Positions 1 to 13,183 of a stretch of DNA of 64,000 bases are shown here, piece after piece. The stretch is from Neoscytalidium dimidiatum. Its lineage: Eukaryota > Ascomycota > Dothideomycetes > Botryosphaeriales > Botryosphaeriaceae. The translations under genes were made by a program, and so were the position numbers. The stretch spans positions 124,001 to 188,000 of the forward strand of contig CM074706.1 of NCBI GenBank assembly GCA_037367355.1, given 5' to 3'. The first letter of the stretch is position 1. Every line of letters starts with the position of its first letter. Under the pieces are notes generated by a model. That model had not been told where the DNA came from. It worked only from the letters and a program-made list of their open reading frames with translations, and made no database searches.

Positions 1-1135
1 TTCCTGGGAAGCCTGGGTAAAGATCAAATGCTTAAGCACATCAAGCAAGCGATCAAACATGTTAACAAAGCTGTATATCACGGCTGCATAGTCCTCAGAG
101 ATTGGATCTTCTGACCTGAGCTTCTTCAAACCTTGATGAAGAGACATGAAAATACGAGCTGTAGCATCAAAAGCCGCGGTGAGTTCAGTGTCGTAGTGCG
201 CAACCTCTGACTCCGCGACAGGTTCCTTAGATCCAGCATTGTCTTGAGGGCCCAGCGGTAAAACGCCCGTACGCTGCTGATACCTATGGCAAAGGTGAGA
301 GAGAAGAGGTGCCAATAAATCAGAAGCTTGCACAAGATGGTACGCCAAGGAGTGGTCTCTTTGAGCGTGACCTTTAAAGAGTTTGTGAGCAAGGTACAAA
401 TGTTGAATAAGCTCTGCGCCGTCTGCAGACCATCAGTTATTTGTAGCAACTCTTTTGCTGGTATGCATGTTTACGCACCTGCGCTCACTGCACTCAAGAT
501 ATCTATGTTGTCAGGAAGTGTGACCTTGCCTGTGTTTGCAGAGAATGGCTCAGAGGTTTCGTTTTCAAATCGAGATTTCTTCGCATGCGAGGTCAGCCCG
601 CGGGAAGGAGTATCGTTGCGCCTTTTCTTCGACGGTTGGGGTTGGGCAAAGCGGGGCTCAGTCTTCAGAGACTCGATCTCTCTTTCCAGCTCCATGATCC
701 TTGCCTCAGACTTCTTCTGAGCAGCTTCAGCATCCTTGAATCTTGTTGACCAGTAGCCGACGGGGTCGAGACGCTTGTTTGACGCCTCGTCGCCATTCGT
801 TCTTCTGTCGGACCGCACGTGCTCACGCAATCGAAGAATATGATCTGAGAGTAGCCACCAAGCCTTAGGTTGCGAGAGTCCGACAACGGCATGCGAACGA
901 GGTGAAATGGACGCCGATAAGACTCACCTTCGACAGTAAGCTCTGCAGGCTTCGACTGGACGATGGCAAGTGCCAGTGCGATATGTAGGTCGGATGGTGT
1001 AAATTCCCCACGCACACGACCTCTTTCCCTCAATGATTGAGGCATCGAAGAGGATGAACCCGGACTGTCACGGGGGTGTGACGGCGCAGGTTCATTCTTG
1101 TGCTGAAGGGATGCTCGGTGGGTGCTCAAGTCCAT
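1..1135 (-). CDS. MEI4/Rec24-like meiotic recombination protein (3' part missing)
   Basis: Three exons join in phase: 1135-928, 844-479 and 422 to the left edge, where the gene runs out of the window. Both introns are GT-AG (84 and 56 nt). The N-terminus carries the stretch LHIALALAIVQSKP, which resembles the N-terminal motif of MEI4 proteins (ALALAIIRSKP in vertebrates, from memory). It is followed by a tryptophan-containing coiled coil (YWSTRFKDAEAAQKKSEAR, then an ELEREIESL heptad), a basic linker and a helical C-terminal region. MEI4 works with REC114 to support Spo11 double-strand breaks in meiosis. The start at 1135 is chosen because the protein then begins shortly before the motif; an in-frame ATG at 1219 would add 28 residues. 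The family call rests on one short motif plus the layout, so it is tentative; the gene itself is well supported by splicing. Confidence 0.6.
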
Positions 1136-1646
1136 GGGCTGGTTGTCTCCGAAGTATGGGATTGCAAAGATGCGCACTGCAAAGGGCCGTGTTGTTGAGT
1201 GCTGTAGAATATGGCGCAAGTAGCCCTAAGCCTGTGTGGTTCGAGAAGCAAGCGAAGTCATTGGAAGAAGGCGCAAATGCAGGAGGGGCGACCCCGACCC
1301 CGGCCCTCTCACCACGAATTGACGAAGAGCACAGAGCAAAGGGAAAGGGTATGCAAATCAAAGAGGAGGATCTTCTTTGACTGGCATCCATAGCGAGAAG
1401 CAACCGGGACATCGAATCTGGCCTATATTATCTCAACCTGATTGGCTTGCCTCTCAAAGCGTTCAATTTTCGGTGATGCACAAGGACACACCCCGTCGTC
1501 GAGCTCAGGCTGGTCAACATGTGCCCAAGAGGCTTCAAAAGAGTCAAACCTTGATTTTATGCCTGTGCCATATCCGACCGGACAACCCGCCATATACGAT
1601 CATATATATTGTACAGTCCCCATTCCTGTCACCTCAAGACACCAGC
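1136..1646. other. Intergenic, upstream of MEI4-like gene
   Basis: This stretch lies between the 5' end of the MEI4-like gene and the 3' end of the mL38 gene, both on the minus strand. It should hold the promoter of the former and the 3' UTR of the latter. I see no gene in it. Confidence 0.6.
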
Positions 1647-2953
1647 TTACCTATACCTCGAACCATCCTTCTTCTTGTAAGGTAGCTTCTCTGGTTTCTT
1701 CCTCTTGAACTCAATCTCCGCGCCCTCAATGCCAGCCCTCTTCATCACTTCATCCGTCTTCTCATCCCACTCCGCCCGGAACATGTTGACGCCCACAGAC
1801 TTCAAACCGTGCTTGTCGATAAAGCTACGCAAGACGAAGCCGTCCCGCTGGACATTACCCTTAATACTACCAACGTCCAGGGTCTTGCCCGCTGGTTGTT
1901 CCAGAATAAAGATGGAGTAGCGGTGATACGGGCTACCCTTCTGAGCGAAAGGAGGAAGCCAGGGGAGCACGACCTGGGAATCTTCCGATAGCTTGCCCAA
2001 CGGAAGATATGAGTTGCTGGGTGCGATAGGAATGTTTGCAGCGATGTAATGGCAACGGTAGTCGAATCCATCCTTCTCGACATTCGGCACGTCCGAGTCA
2101 ATGACCGCGACGGTGACCAATCTCTCTCCCTTGTCGAAGACCTGCACCTTGAGTGTTGCCGGAATCTCGCTGACGTTCGACGCGACGAATTCTCCGGGCT
2201 GAACATTGCGTTTACCAAATGATATGCTGACATCTGCCCTTTGCTCTATTGCGGGGAGGACGTCCGGGATAACGTGCATCTGGGTGATGCGCTGCTCGAC
2301 GAGCTTGTGTTTGTACTCGCGCCATTTTCTCTCGGCCAGCAAGCGGTAGATCGGCTTGTTCATGTCGGCTGTCCCCAATTAGTTCCTCTCTAAACGCAAA
2401 CATTGAATCAACATTGGTACGCACCTTTCCCGTCTTCGAACCTTTTCTTGACAATGGGATCGTTGATGTCGGCAAGAATCTTCAGCTCCTCCAAATGATT
2501 CCGCATGCTCACCAATCGCATGCTCTTATCCGTCTCCCCGCCCGAGACGGCCGGGTCCTGCGCCTCCAACCGGGCTATCCGCTCGCGCTGCTGCTGGATC
2601 TGCTCCAGCTTCTCCTCGCGGTCCGCCTTGAGGATCTTGCGGGCCTCTTGGAAGCATTGGTACGGCAGCTGCTCGAAGGGTATGTTCTGCGCCTGCAGCA
2701 GCGCGGCGCGACGGCGGCGCGAGCCAATTGGGTAGACACCCGACTTGATCAGCCGGTTCTCTTCGCGGCGGGTGACGACGGTGTTCGGATCGAGGTTGGC
2801 GGCCGCGGCAGAAGCAGATGCTTGCGGCTTCTGGACCTGGGCTTCTTCGGACGACGCGGCCGTGCTGGTGAAGGCGCGGGCTTGCACCGCGGGGGCTCGC
2901 GCGCAGCGGACGCAGGCCTGGAGCGGGCGCGCGGCCTGCTTTGCGGCGGGCAT
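1647..2953 (-). CDS. MRPL35: Mitochondrial large-subunit ribosomal protein mL38 (MRPL35)
   Basis: Two exons, 2953-2425 and 2368-1647, join in phase across a 56-nt intron (GTGCGT to ACAG) to give 416 residues. The N-terminus is a mitochondrial presequence, rich in Ala and Arg and poor in acidic residues. A coiled-coil stretch follows ([20 protein letters not shown]) and then a phosphatidylethanolamine-binding-protein (PEBP) fold, with the DSDVPN and [14 protein letters not shown] segments. This layout is typical of mL38, the PEBP-like protein of the mitochondrial large ribosomal subunit (yeast Mrpl35). The C-terminus is lysine-rich, as expected for an rRNA contact. The gene shares a 244-bp divergent promoter with a mitochondrial initiation factor gene, so the two are probably co-expressed. 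Confidence 0.93.
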
Positions 2954-3197
2954 AATTGAGGAAGGGAGGGATTGGGCGGGAGCGTTGTGGGTGGTTCAGA
3001 GGTGGTCGTCGTCGTCGCGCGGGCGGAGATCCCACGTCCCGAGATTTTTGTGAGCCGCGCCGCGGCGAAGCTTCATCACCCAAGCTCCAGCGCAGGACAC
3101 AGCACGCACCTTCAACACCTTTGGCATCGCGTCTTTCAACACCTCAATTGATCGAAACACCCTCCCATTCTTACATTCTTCCAATCTTATACTCAAG
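2954..3197. promoter_or_regulatory. Bidirectional promoter, MRPL35 / AIM23
   Basis: Only 244 bp separate the two divergent start codons of mL38 and the IF3-like factor. Both products act in mitochondrial translation, so a shared control region is a reasonable inference. No specific binding site is claimed. Confidence 0.6.
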
Positions 3198-4202
3198 ATG
3201 GCACACGCACGGCACATGTCCTCCGCTGCACAAGCTTTATACCGCGTCTTCGTCCAACCCACCGCCTCCGCCTCCGCCTCCGCCCTCCGCAGCACGGCGT
3301 CCGCCTCACGTCTCCGGCCCGCGCTCTCCATCGCCCCGGCCTTCGTCCCCGTGCCGCCCCAGCGCCGCACCGCCGTCAAGTACCGGCCGCCGGTCGAGCG
3401 CAAGACGCCGTACGACGAGGAGATCGGGTCGCTGCTCATCAACCTCGTCGACAGCGAGGGCGTCTTCCACGCGGGCGTGCGGCTGGACCGCACGCTGCAG
3501 CGCGTCGACCGCGCCACGCACCACCTGGTGCAGGTCAGCGTGTCGCCCGAAGGGTCGGAGCACCCGTACCCGGTGTGCAAGGTCATCTCCAAGGACGAGC
3601 TGCGCGAGCAGGAGCGCGAGCGGGCGCGGCAGAAGGCGAAGAAGAGCGTCGACGACCTCACCAAGACGATCGAGCTCAACTGGGCCGTCAGCGCGCACGA
3701 TTTGACGCATTGGCTGAAGCGGTTGAGAGAGTTCCTGGAAGAGGGCAGGCGGGTCGAGGTCGTGCTGGGGCCGAAGAAGAGGGGGAGGAAGGCGACTCCC
3801 GAGGAAGCGCAGGCGGTCTTGCAGAGCGTGAAGGCGACGGTGGATGAAGTTCGTGGGGCGAAGGAGCGGTCGCCTGCGGAGGGTGAAATCGGCGGTATCT
3901 TGACTCTGTTCTACGAAGGTCCCCAAGTTTCCAAGAAACCCAAAGTTGAGGAGCCAAAGGAGGAGAAGGTAGAGGAAGAAGGAAATGGCGATAAGAAGAA
4001 ACCTAAGGTCTCGAGATGGAAAATCAAGGAAGAGGAGAGACGGAGGCAGGCTGAGGAGGAAAGAAGGAGGTTAGAACAACAGGAGGCACGGAGGTTGGCG
4101 AATGAGGAGAGACGCAGAGAATCTCAGGCAAGAAGGAATCAACACGATCTCTTCGGTGCAGGCTTTGGCAACCCCTACGTGCGCAGTGGGGATAGATTCT
4201 AG
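3198..4202 (+). CDS. AIM23: Mitochondrial translation initiation factor IF-3 (Aim23-like)
   Basis: A single-exon gene of 334 residues. It starts with an Ala/Ser/Arg-rich mitochondrial presequence (about residues 1-60), then has the IF3 N-terminal domain beginning near KTPYDEEIGSLLINLVDSEG, a basic alpha-helical linker, and the IF3 C-terminal domain with SAHDLTHWLKRLREFLEEG. The last 80 residues are a charged tail with a long Arg/Glu helix. The bacterial factor binds the small subunit and blocks premature joining of the large one; yeast Aim23 does this in mitochondria. The long charged C-terminal extension is common in fungal Aim23 and is not part of the bacterial fold. The divergent neighbour is a mitochondrial ribosomal protein. 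Confidence 0.85.
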   Translation: MAHARHMSSAAQALYRVFVQPTASASASALRSTASASRLRPALSIAPAFVPVPPQRRTAVKYRPPVERKTPYDEEIGSLLINLVDSEGVFHAGVRLDRTLQRVDRATHHLVQVSVSPEGSEHPYPVCKVISKDELREQERERARQKAKKSVDDLTKTIELNWAVSAHDLTHWLKRLREFLEEGRRVEVVLGPKKRGRKATPEEAQAVLQSVKATVDEVRGAKERSPAEGEIGGILTLFYEGPQVSKKPKVEEPKEEKVEEEGNGDKKKPKVSRWKIKEEERRRQAEEERRRLEQQEARRLANEERRRESQARRNQHDLFGAGFGNPYVRSGDRF

Positions 4203-4667
4203 CTCTGCGTACCTATATAAACTCTATTCAATCTGTAAAAGAAAGAACTACAAGAAAATTAAAACTGCATGGGCAAATCTTTAGCTATTCAACTGCAGCT
4301 TGGGACTAGGGCGAACTTTTCTAAAGGCTCTTTGGGTTGTGAAATGCATTATCAGCTTGCACTGCTCCTAGTTGAGGGTAAGTGGAATCACCGTCCGATT
4401 TGCAATACCAGGCTATTCAAGGCGTTATAGGAACAAATGTCCTGTGGGAAGTTCAGCTGAGAAGACTACCTCAAACGAAACTAAGCACTAGTATAATTAG
4501 TTTCGACTTCGGTCAATCCGAAACCACTAACCATCATACATGAGCAAGAAAATGTGTAGCGATGAGACTATCTAAACCAGGTCAGGAGTCGATATTTTAC
4601 ATCAAGCATTTCCATAATCCCAACCAGATACCAACCGGTAGCGTACAACATCTGCAATCCCTCCCGT
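4203..4667. other. Convergent intergenic region
   Basis: The genes on both sides end here, so this is expected to be two facing 3' UTRs. No coding potential is seen beyond chance open frames. Confidence 0.6.
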
Positions 4668-5643
4668 CTACGCAGAAGCAACCCTCCACCTCCGCAGATC
4701 AGTTTGATGCCGCTCCAGAATCAGATCCAACGCGCCCTTCTCCACAATCAGCCTGCCCATCCCCAACAGATTTTTCACATCCACATCCCTCCACGTCTTC
4801 GCTGCACCTTGCTCGCCCGCCCCCTCGATCGCGCTCCACAAATTCTTCCTCGCATCCGTCGTGATAACCAGACTCCTCCCATGCAAATTGCCCCAGCCAT
4901 TGGCCTCGAACACGCCGCGCAAGTACTTCGGATTCGCGCTCTCCAGCTCGGCGCCGTCCTCGACGACGATCAGCTCGCCGCGGCGGTAGCGGTACGAAAG
5001 TGCGGTGCGCCACGCCAGGTCGTACACCTTGCGCGGCAAGCCCGTCGCGAAGTCGCGCGGGTGCGGCCCGAAGGCGACGCCGCCGCCGCGCAGCATCGGG
5101 GACTTCCTGTCGCCGAGACGCGCGCGGCCGGTGCCCTTTTGCGGGCGCAGCTTGGCGCCGCTGCCGTGCACGTCGTCGCGCCACTTGGTCGACGCGGTGC
5201 CCTGGCGCGTGGCGTCGCCTTCGAAGACGACGGCCCGGTGCAGGATGTCGCGGCGGAGGGGGACGAGCAGGTGCGAGGACGGGTAGGTGGTGAAGCGGAG
5301 GGGCTCCATGGTCGGGAAGCGGTAGATGGTGGTGTGGACGTTTGGTGGGCGGATGTGCTCGGGGATCGGCGGGGAGTAGAGGTTCGGGTTTGCGGGAGCG
5401 ATTGATGAGGTAGTACTAGAGGTAGGATTTGAGGGCGAGGCGGAGGCGGAGAGAGGGACTTCGGTCGCCATTGATCGTGCTATCGACGGTGTTGACTGCG
5501 TGGTTGACGATTAGCTATGCGGCGTGCGGCGAAGTGATTGTGCTGGTCTGGAGGCGTACAGCATTGTGAAAACGTGAGGAGCCATTCCGAATAGCGCAAT
5601 TGACAAGCCCTGTCAATGAGCCTATTGCCCGCTTGCTTGCCAT
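4668..5643 (-). CDS. YML6: Mitochondrial ribosomal protein uL4m (YmL6 type)
   Basis: The body of the protein (5495-4668) is a clear L4/uL4 ribosomal protein: it has the GTGRARLGDRKSPMLRGGG loop that reaches into the exit tunnel, and the FGPHPRDFATGLP segment. I extend the model with a first exon, 5643-5560 (28 codons starting MASKRAIGSL), joined across a 64-nt intron with donor GTACGC, a GCTAATC branch point and acceptor CGCAG. The junction keeps phase and gives 303 residues. The new exon is basic and free of acidic residues, exactly what a mitochondrial presequence should be; the in-frame ATG at 5471 alone would give a protein without one. Confidence 0.9.
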
Positions 5644-6021
5644 GGCAGATACGAGCTCTGGAGCGGGTGGTGGACGAGATGTTGTGGAGGAATAGACGCG
5701 GAGGTGCTTGGGAAATCTTCCCGCCCGGAGTTGAGCCGATTGGAGGCGCTAAGTACCTCGAAGTTTGACGCTGATGCAACTGCTAGACCAATTCTCCCCC
5801 GCCACTAGCCCTGTACACATTCTGAGGCCGCCGTCAATTCTCTGGTCCTCATTCCTCTATCTCGCCTCATCCGGGCCCGTCAAAAACCCTTAATCTCCAG
5901 TTTCGTAAACCCCCGCAGGTACGGATCTCACCACACACAAGTAAGCTATATTAGAAATTTAGGAAACACTGCGCGACAACAAGATAGCAAGCGCTGACCA
6001 TCACTAGTGGACGGTGCGGAT
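5644..6021. promoter_or_regulatory. Divergent promoter, YML6 / DnaJ gene
   Basis: The 378 bp between the two divergent start codons probably hold both promoters and the 5' UTRs. A GTAAGC near 5940 could be the donor of a 5' UTR intron of the DnaJ gene. No defined binding site is called. Confidence 0.5.
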
Positions 6022-7482
6022 ATGAATAGCTCGGTAGAGATCGACCTCTACGGTAAGGATCCAAAATTTCCAATCATGCCGCCCTACCGCTGACATGCAA
6101 AGAGGTCTTGGGCGTTGAGCGTGGCGCATCGAAAGCGGAAATCAAGAAAGCCTACCACAAGGTATGAATCGTCGAGTCGTTTCTATCTCCTGGATCCTCA
6201 CTAAAAGCTTTCTTCCTCAGGCAGCACTATCCTCCCACCCCGATAAAGTTCCCGAAGGCGAGCGCGAGGAAGCCGAGGTTCGCTTCAAGGCCGTTTCGCA
6301 AGCCTACGAGATCCTGTTCGACGATGAGAAGCGCGAAGTATACGACATGCACGGCATGTCCGCTTTCGACGGCAGCAGGCCCGGTCCTGGCGGCATGGGT
6401 GGCGATGTGGACCTTGACGATCTACTTTCACAGATGTTCGGCATGAATATGGGCGGAGGCATGCCCGGCATGGGAGGTATGGGCGGCATGGGCCCCGGAG
6501 GTCCGCGCCGTCCGCGCAAGGGCGCAAGTGAGGAGCAGGAATATGAGGTCACCCTGGAGGAGCTTTACAAGGGCAAGACGACGAGGTTTGCAAGCACGAA
6601 GAACGTCATTTGCGAGACGTGCAAGGGCTCCGGCGGAAAGGACAAGGCGAAGCCACATGACTGCTCTGTTTGCGGCGGTAAAGGTGAGTATCTTGCAACG
6701 CAGCGTACAATCAATACAGGAGGTGCTAACATGCTGAAGGGCAAACGCTTCGGATCCAGACGATTGGCGGCATGCTCAGCCAGGTTACGACTCAGTGCGC
6801 CAATTGCAGCGGCTTCGGCAAGGTCTACAAGGATAAGGAAAAGTGCAAGAAATGCAAAGGCAAGCGGGTCGTTGAAAAGCGCAAGATCCTGGAACTCTAC
6901 ATTCCCCGCGGTGCTCGCGAGGGCGAGCGTATCGTGCTTCCCGGCGAAGCCGACCAACAACCCGACCAGGAACCAGGCGACATCATCTTCGAGCTCGTGG
7001 AGAAAGAGCATCCCGTCTTCCGCCGCGCCGGCGCAGATTTGCAAGCCGACCTGCACGTCACGCTTGCTGAGGCTCTTACTGGCTTCCATCGTGTTGTACT
7101 GACACATCTAGACGGCCGCGGCATTTCTCTCAACGTCAAGCAACCCCAGGGTAAGATTTTGCGACCTGGCGAGGTTCTCAAGATCCCTGGCGAGGGAATG
7201 CCCATCAAGAGGAGTGACGGTCGCGGTGACTTGTACCTGGTCGTGCACGTGGAGTTCCCCGAGGATGGCTACATCAAGGACGAGGCAACGGTTAAGAAGA
7301 TCAGAGACATTCTCCCCGGGCCCGAGCCCGAGATCAAGGCCGACGAGGTCGAAGACGTCGAGTTCGAGGCTGATGCGGACCTGGACGACTTTGGTGCCAA
7401 CTCTGACGATCCCCGTGCGGCGAATGCCTGGGAAGACGACGAGGGTGACACGGAGGGTGGACCTCAGTGTGCCACTCAGTAA
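6022..7482 (+). CDS. Type I DnaJ/Hsp40 co-chaperone with CaaX box (Ydj1/Xdj1 type)
   Basis: Four exons (6022-6052, 6103-6161, 6221-6683, 6740-7482) give 431 residues in phase. In order: a J domain with the HPD motif (SSHPDKVPE), a Gly/Met-rich linker (repeats of GMGGM), a zinc-binding domain with four CxxCxGxG-type motifs (CETCKGSG, CSVCGGKG, CANCSGFG, CKKCKGKR), a substrate-binding C-terminal domain, an acidic tail, and a final CATQ. The last motif is a CaaX box for farnesylation, as in yeast Ydj1 and Xdj1. The protein should stimulate Hsp70 ATPase and hand over clients, including mitochondrial precursors, at the outer membrane or ER surface. The sequence looks nearer to Xdj1 than Ydj1, but I cannot separate the two without alignment. 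Confidence 0.92.
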
Positions 7483-8208
7483 ATTCATGTAGTGAGATAT
7501 CCATACTCCGGCGGACGTTAAGTCTCTTCGAATGAGACATAGTAGTGAGAAGAGGAGAGAAAGAGGGAAAATTCAGCATTGCAGTGGCGTTGGTGGTTAC
7601 GGACGGATAGATTCACTGGTTTTTTTTGAATGGATTGCCCGAAAGGGCCTGGAGACATAGTGTTGGGTCGATGATGGATACCAGCACCACCGTTGAGGGA
7701 TCTATATGTTGAAGCTCTTCTCTCAGCTTTTTACGGTACATGGTTTGGCATGGGGATCTCGGGTCATGATACCAATCATTGCTGTAGGGTGGTTGGGGTT
7801 AGTTGTTTGTATTAATGGTCTCCATTCAACCGAGATGAGCATTTCTGTCTGCTGCCCTCGCTCAAGATAGAATTATCAGCATCTTGGATAAGTATCTCTG
7901 TGAAATTTGGATTGGATTTAAATTCTCCTAGTAAAGCGCTGGTGTAAACAATCCACACGGCTCCAAGTCTCATTCTGCATTGAGCTGGAGGATGCAGGTA
8001 CAGTTAGTATCTGGTCTTTCGAAGAGTACACTGCAAACTTGTTCTGTTGAACGACTCCACACCACTGAGAGCAGAAAGACGGACGGTCATGGAACAACCC
8101 CAACGCCACCAACTACCACACCGTCTAGCTTCTTTAACGCTCCTTACACGCTTTTTCAAGAGATGCAAAGATACCACCAGTTGACCGATCCTTCCACGCA
8201 TCCAACCC
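7483..8208. other. Convergent intergenic region
   Basis: The DnaJ and ATG16 genes both end facing this 726-bp stretch. It should be mostly 3' UTR; a T-run occurs near 7620. No gene is seen. Confidence 0.55.
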
Positions 8209-8965
8209 TCATTCCCATTTCGACAAATCGTTCATCCTCTCGGCCTCCTCGCGCTTATACCGCATCCACCGATCCACCAGCTCCTTATTCTCGCGCTCCA
8301 GCTCCTCGCTCCGCTGCTCCGCCATGTTCAGTTGCAAGTTCACGCTCACCAGCTCGTCCTGCACCTCCTCCACCAGCCGCGTCTTCCCTTTAACCTCGCT
8401 CTCGCGGTCCCGCAGCTTGCGCTCGAGCACGCCCACCTGCCGCTTCAGGTCGGCGACCTGCTTCTCGTCGCGGGCGGCCCGGGTCCGCAGCGCGGCCAGC
8501 TCGGCGCTCGTGCTGGCCAGCTTCGCCTGCAGCGCGGCGCGCGACGTCGTCGAGGCGGCGAGGTCGGCGCGCAGGCGGGCGAGCAGGTCCGTCGTCGGGG
8601 GCTCGGGGTCGGCGGACGGCGGTGGTGGTGCTGCGGCGGGGCTCGCGCGGCCGAAGCGGCTGACGCGCGAGGGGCTGGGTTTGATCGCGGCGGCTGGGAG
8701 CGGCGGGGATGTGGTGGTTGTGGGAGGATGGGCGGCGGCGCGCTCGGCCTCGAGGCGGGCGGTGCGGTCGGCGAGCTTGGTGTCTGTTGGGGAGTTTTGG
8801 GCGTTACTATGGTGCGGGGTTCTTGTATATATACATGTAATTCTCGGAGGGAGGGGAGGAGAAGCGCAGCGTACAGGCATTGATGTGGGCTTCCTGCGCC
8901 TTTTCGCATTGGTCCCGCGCGAGCAGGGCAGCCGTGTAATCGGTCAGCCAGGCGGGCGACGTCAT
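8209..8965 (-). CDS. ATG16: Autophagy protein Atg16
   Basis: Two exons, 8965-8875 and 8783-8209, join in phase over a 91-nt intron to give 221 residues. The first exon encodes the N-terminal Atg5-binding helix ([18 protein letters not shown]). The second has a Pro/Ala linker and then a long dimeric coiled coil, ending with the conserved [20 protein letters not shown] segment that identifies fungal Atg16. Atg16 dimers bind Atg12-Atg5 and direct Atg8 lipidation to the phagophore membrane. The length fits the fungal form, which lacks the WD40 repeats of animal ATG16L1. Confidence 0.92.
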
Positions 8966-11152
<2,187 letters not shown>

Positions 11153-11328
11153 TCATTACGGCTCGCGACTTGTACGATTATGTGGCGGAGAAAAGCTGGG
11201 CTGTACTCGCTTCTCGGTCAAAATCCGACACTTCACGTAATTTGATGAGCAACACGAGATACCGGTCTTCACAATCGTGGCCCACCAGCAGAAGGTCATG
11301 TCCGCATATCTTACAGTATCTCAAAGCA

Positions 11329-11883
11329 TCAAGCAGAAAAGACATCGATACCGCTCTGTATAGCGTTGTGGATGTCCTCCACTACCTCGACACCCTGGGC
11401 TGTCAAAGTCTCATTTCCCGTGTACGCCTTGGCAGTCAACGCCTTGCTGAAAGTATCGTGATCACGCAAGAGGAGCTTCAAGCTTCCCACAACAATGCTG
11501 CTCATCCCAAACTCCTCGATTTAGACCACCTTAGTTTTGAGGGACTGCACCGTGGACAGTTTGAACACACCTACGGTATCCATAGTGTGTTGGAAGATGC
11601 GAATGGTGTCAGGCTCGCTAATTGCAGGCGACAGATTCGCATCCAGGTATCCCTTGCGGTTGGCGACATGGATGGCGCCGACTGTCACGAGGACAGGCGT
11701 CCCTTCAATGAGAGAAGTAACGAGATTGCCGCCTTGATAGGCGTCCGTGGCTTAGTGATTGGCCAAGACGCCGTTGTGGATGTTTGTAATATCGCGGATC
11801 AGGGTGTCAGGCGTGATAATTCGCTTAGACAGAGATGCAGCGGAGACTATGGATGTCCAGAGGATAGCCGGTAAGAGAAGCAT
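11329..11883 (-). pseudogene. HsbA-like secreted cell-wall protein, two in-frame stops
   Basis: The frame from 11883 to the stop at 11331-11329 spans 185 codons, the usual length for hydrophobic-surface-binding protein A (HsbA) family members. It starts with a signal peptide (MLLLPAILWTSIVSAA) and keeps family features: the DTLIRDITNIH helix, DAYQGG, and a C-terminal EVVEDIHNAIQSGID helix. It is interrupted by TAA at codon 44 (11754-11752) and TAA at codon 121 (11523-11521), with no frameshift and no plausible intron covering either stop. Both could come from CAA by C-to-T change, which fits RIP. HsbA proteins bind hydrophobic surfaces and help recruit cutinase-type enzymes. Family assignment is from pattern, so moderate. 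Confidence 0.6.
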
Positions 11884-13183
11884 GGTAGAGACCTGGATTT
11901 GTTCCAGCTCGATATTAAGGTGCAGTATTGGCATTTCCTAAAGAGCGACCCCAGTCGCTCTTAGATGTCGATAGTGCTGAAGTAGCCTGCATCTACCCAG
12001 CAATGCCAGCCTCGGCAATCCTGAAGATCGACAAGAACGGCACCTGAGTGATCTAGACCTCAAAGCCATTGTGGGGTTGGCAGCTGGAGCCAACAGCTGG
12101 AGCAGAGCAAACGACCATCGCTGTTCACGAAGTCTGGAAAAGCAAAGCGCAGGACATCCGGGCTGCCAATGTCGACTACGGCGCACGAGGCGTCCGTCCA
12201 TATATTTGGGTCCGACCGGAACAGGAAACGCGATCGAGTCAGGCCCGAGCGCCACGGCCAAGTCAAAAAGAGAAACAATATCGGCTCATCATCCGCGCCG
12301 TGCTTGGAATTCCTTGGTTCGCTGAGCGTACACGACGATTGTCTTGGGGGCGAAGACCAGCAACGGGCCCTCCTCCCTCGCGCAGTGAAACACCAAGAGG
12401 TATATGATGTACCTTATACGCCTTCCAGACGGTTATGACGCCGCAAGCCACAGCGGGATCCAGCCTCCGCCGGGGCCAATTAGCCACGACTCGTACCTCG
12501 ACCCCCCCCGGCCGCCGCCTCGGGTCAATTTCAACCTCGCCTGCCATCGACGCGTCCTCCTCTTCCCGCCCCTCCCAACGGTAACGATCAGCACCGCACG
12601 CGATCCCTGGGCCAGGCACCGCGTGGGATGGCGCACTCTTGGGCAGCGCCTGTGCTGCGGCGGCAAGCAATCGCGATGATTACATCAGGATCCTGTTGAT
12701 CCGGCAATACGGTGATATCGGTGAAGGCCAACCTTCTCCTGAGATCCGCTCTGCCGTCCCTTTTGTAGTTAAGGGCGCGCGTGCACCGTCCAGAAGAACC
12801 CGCCCACCGCCCCTCTCTCCTTCCTCACCGTATTGTGCGCACGCTATAGTCAAAATCCGGTCTCTTCCCCCCTTTGCTTGATTTCCTTTTTTTTCCCTTT
12901 TCCCTCTCTCCTTTCATCTCTCTCATTTCCTACTTGCCAATCATTCGTTGCTTTGCTATCGCCTAGTCCTGTCTCCAATCCGGGGAAGAAAAGGATATCG
13001 ATAGCGCCTGGAGATCCGCGACGCTTTGGAGCATCCCCAATCATTACCGTGCTCCTCTCGTGACCTCATCATCATCGTCGTTGGCTTGCGTCGTTATATC
13101 CACCGTGCTCTTGGCCGAGCAAACGCCCAACACAAACCCCCTCTTGCTATAAGCGTGAAAAGCACGAACAAAATTGGCACACC
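11884..13183. other. Intergenic, includes pyrimidine-rich promoter
   Basis: About 1.3 kb without a gene I can defend. A long C/T-rich tract at about 12865-12950 precedes the membrane protein gene at 13184 and is typical of fungal core promoters. Several GC-rich open frames near 12060-12680 show no domain and no good splice pattern. Confidence 0.5.

Noticed and set aside
1136..1219. 28-residue N-terminal extension of the MEI4-like protein
   Set aside because: In frame, but the conserved motif sits at the expected distance from the ATG at 1135, so the shorter form is preferred; not excluded.
12263..12670. 135-residue minus-strand open frame
   Set aside because: GC-driven, Arg/Pro-rich, no domain and no supporting splice sites.
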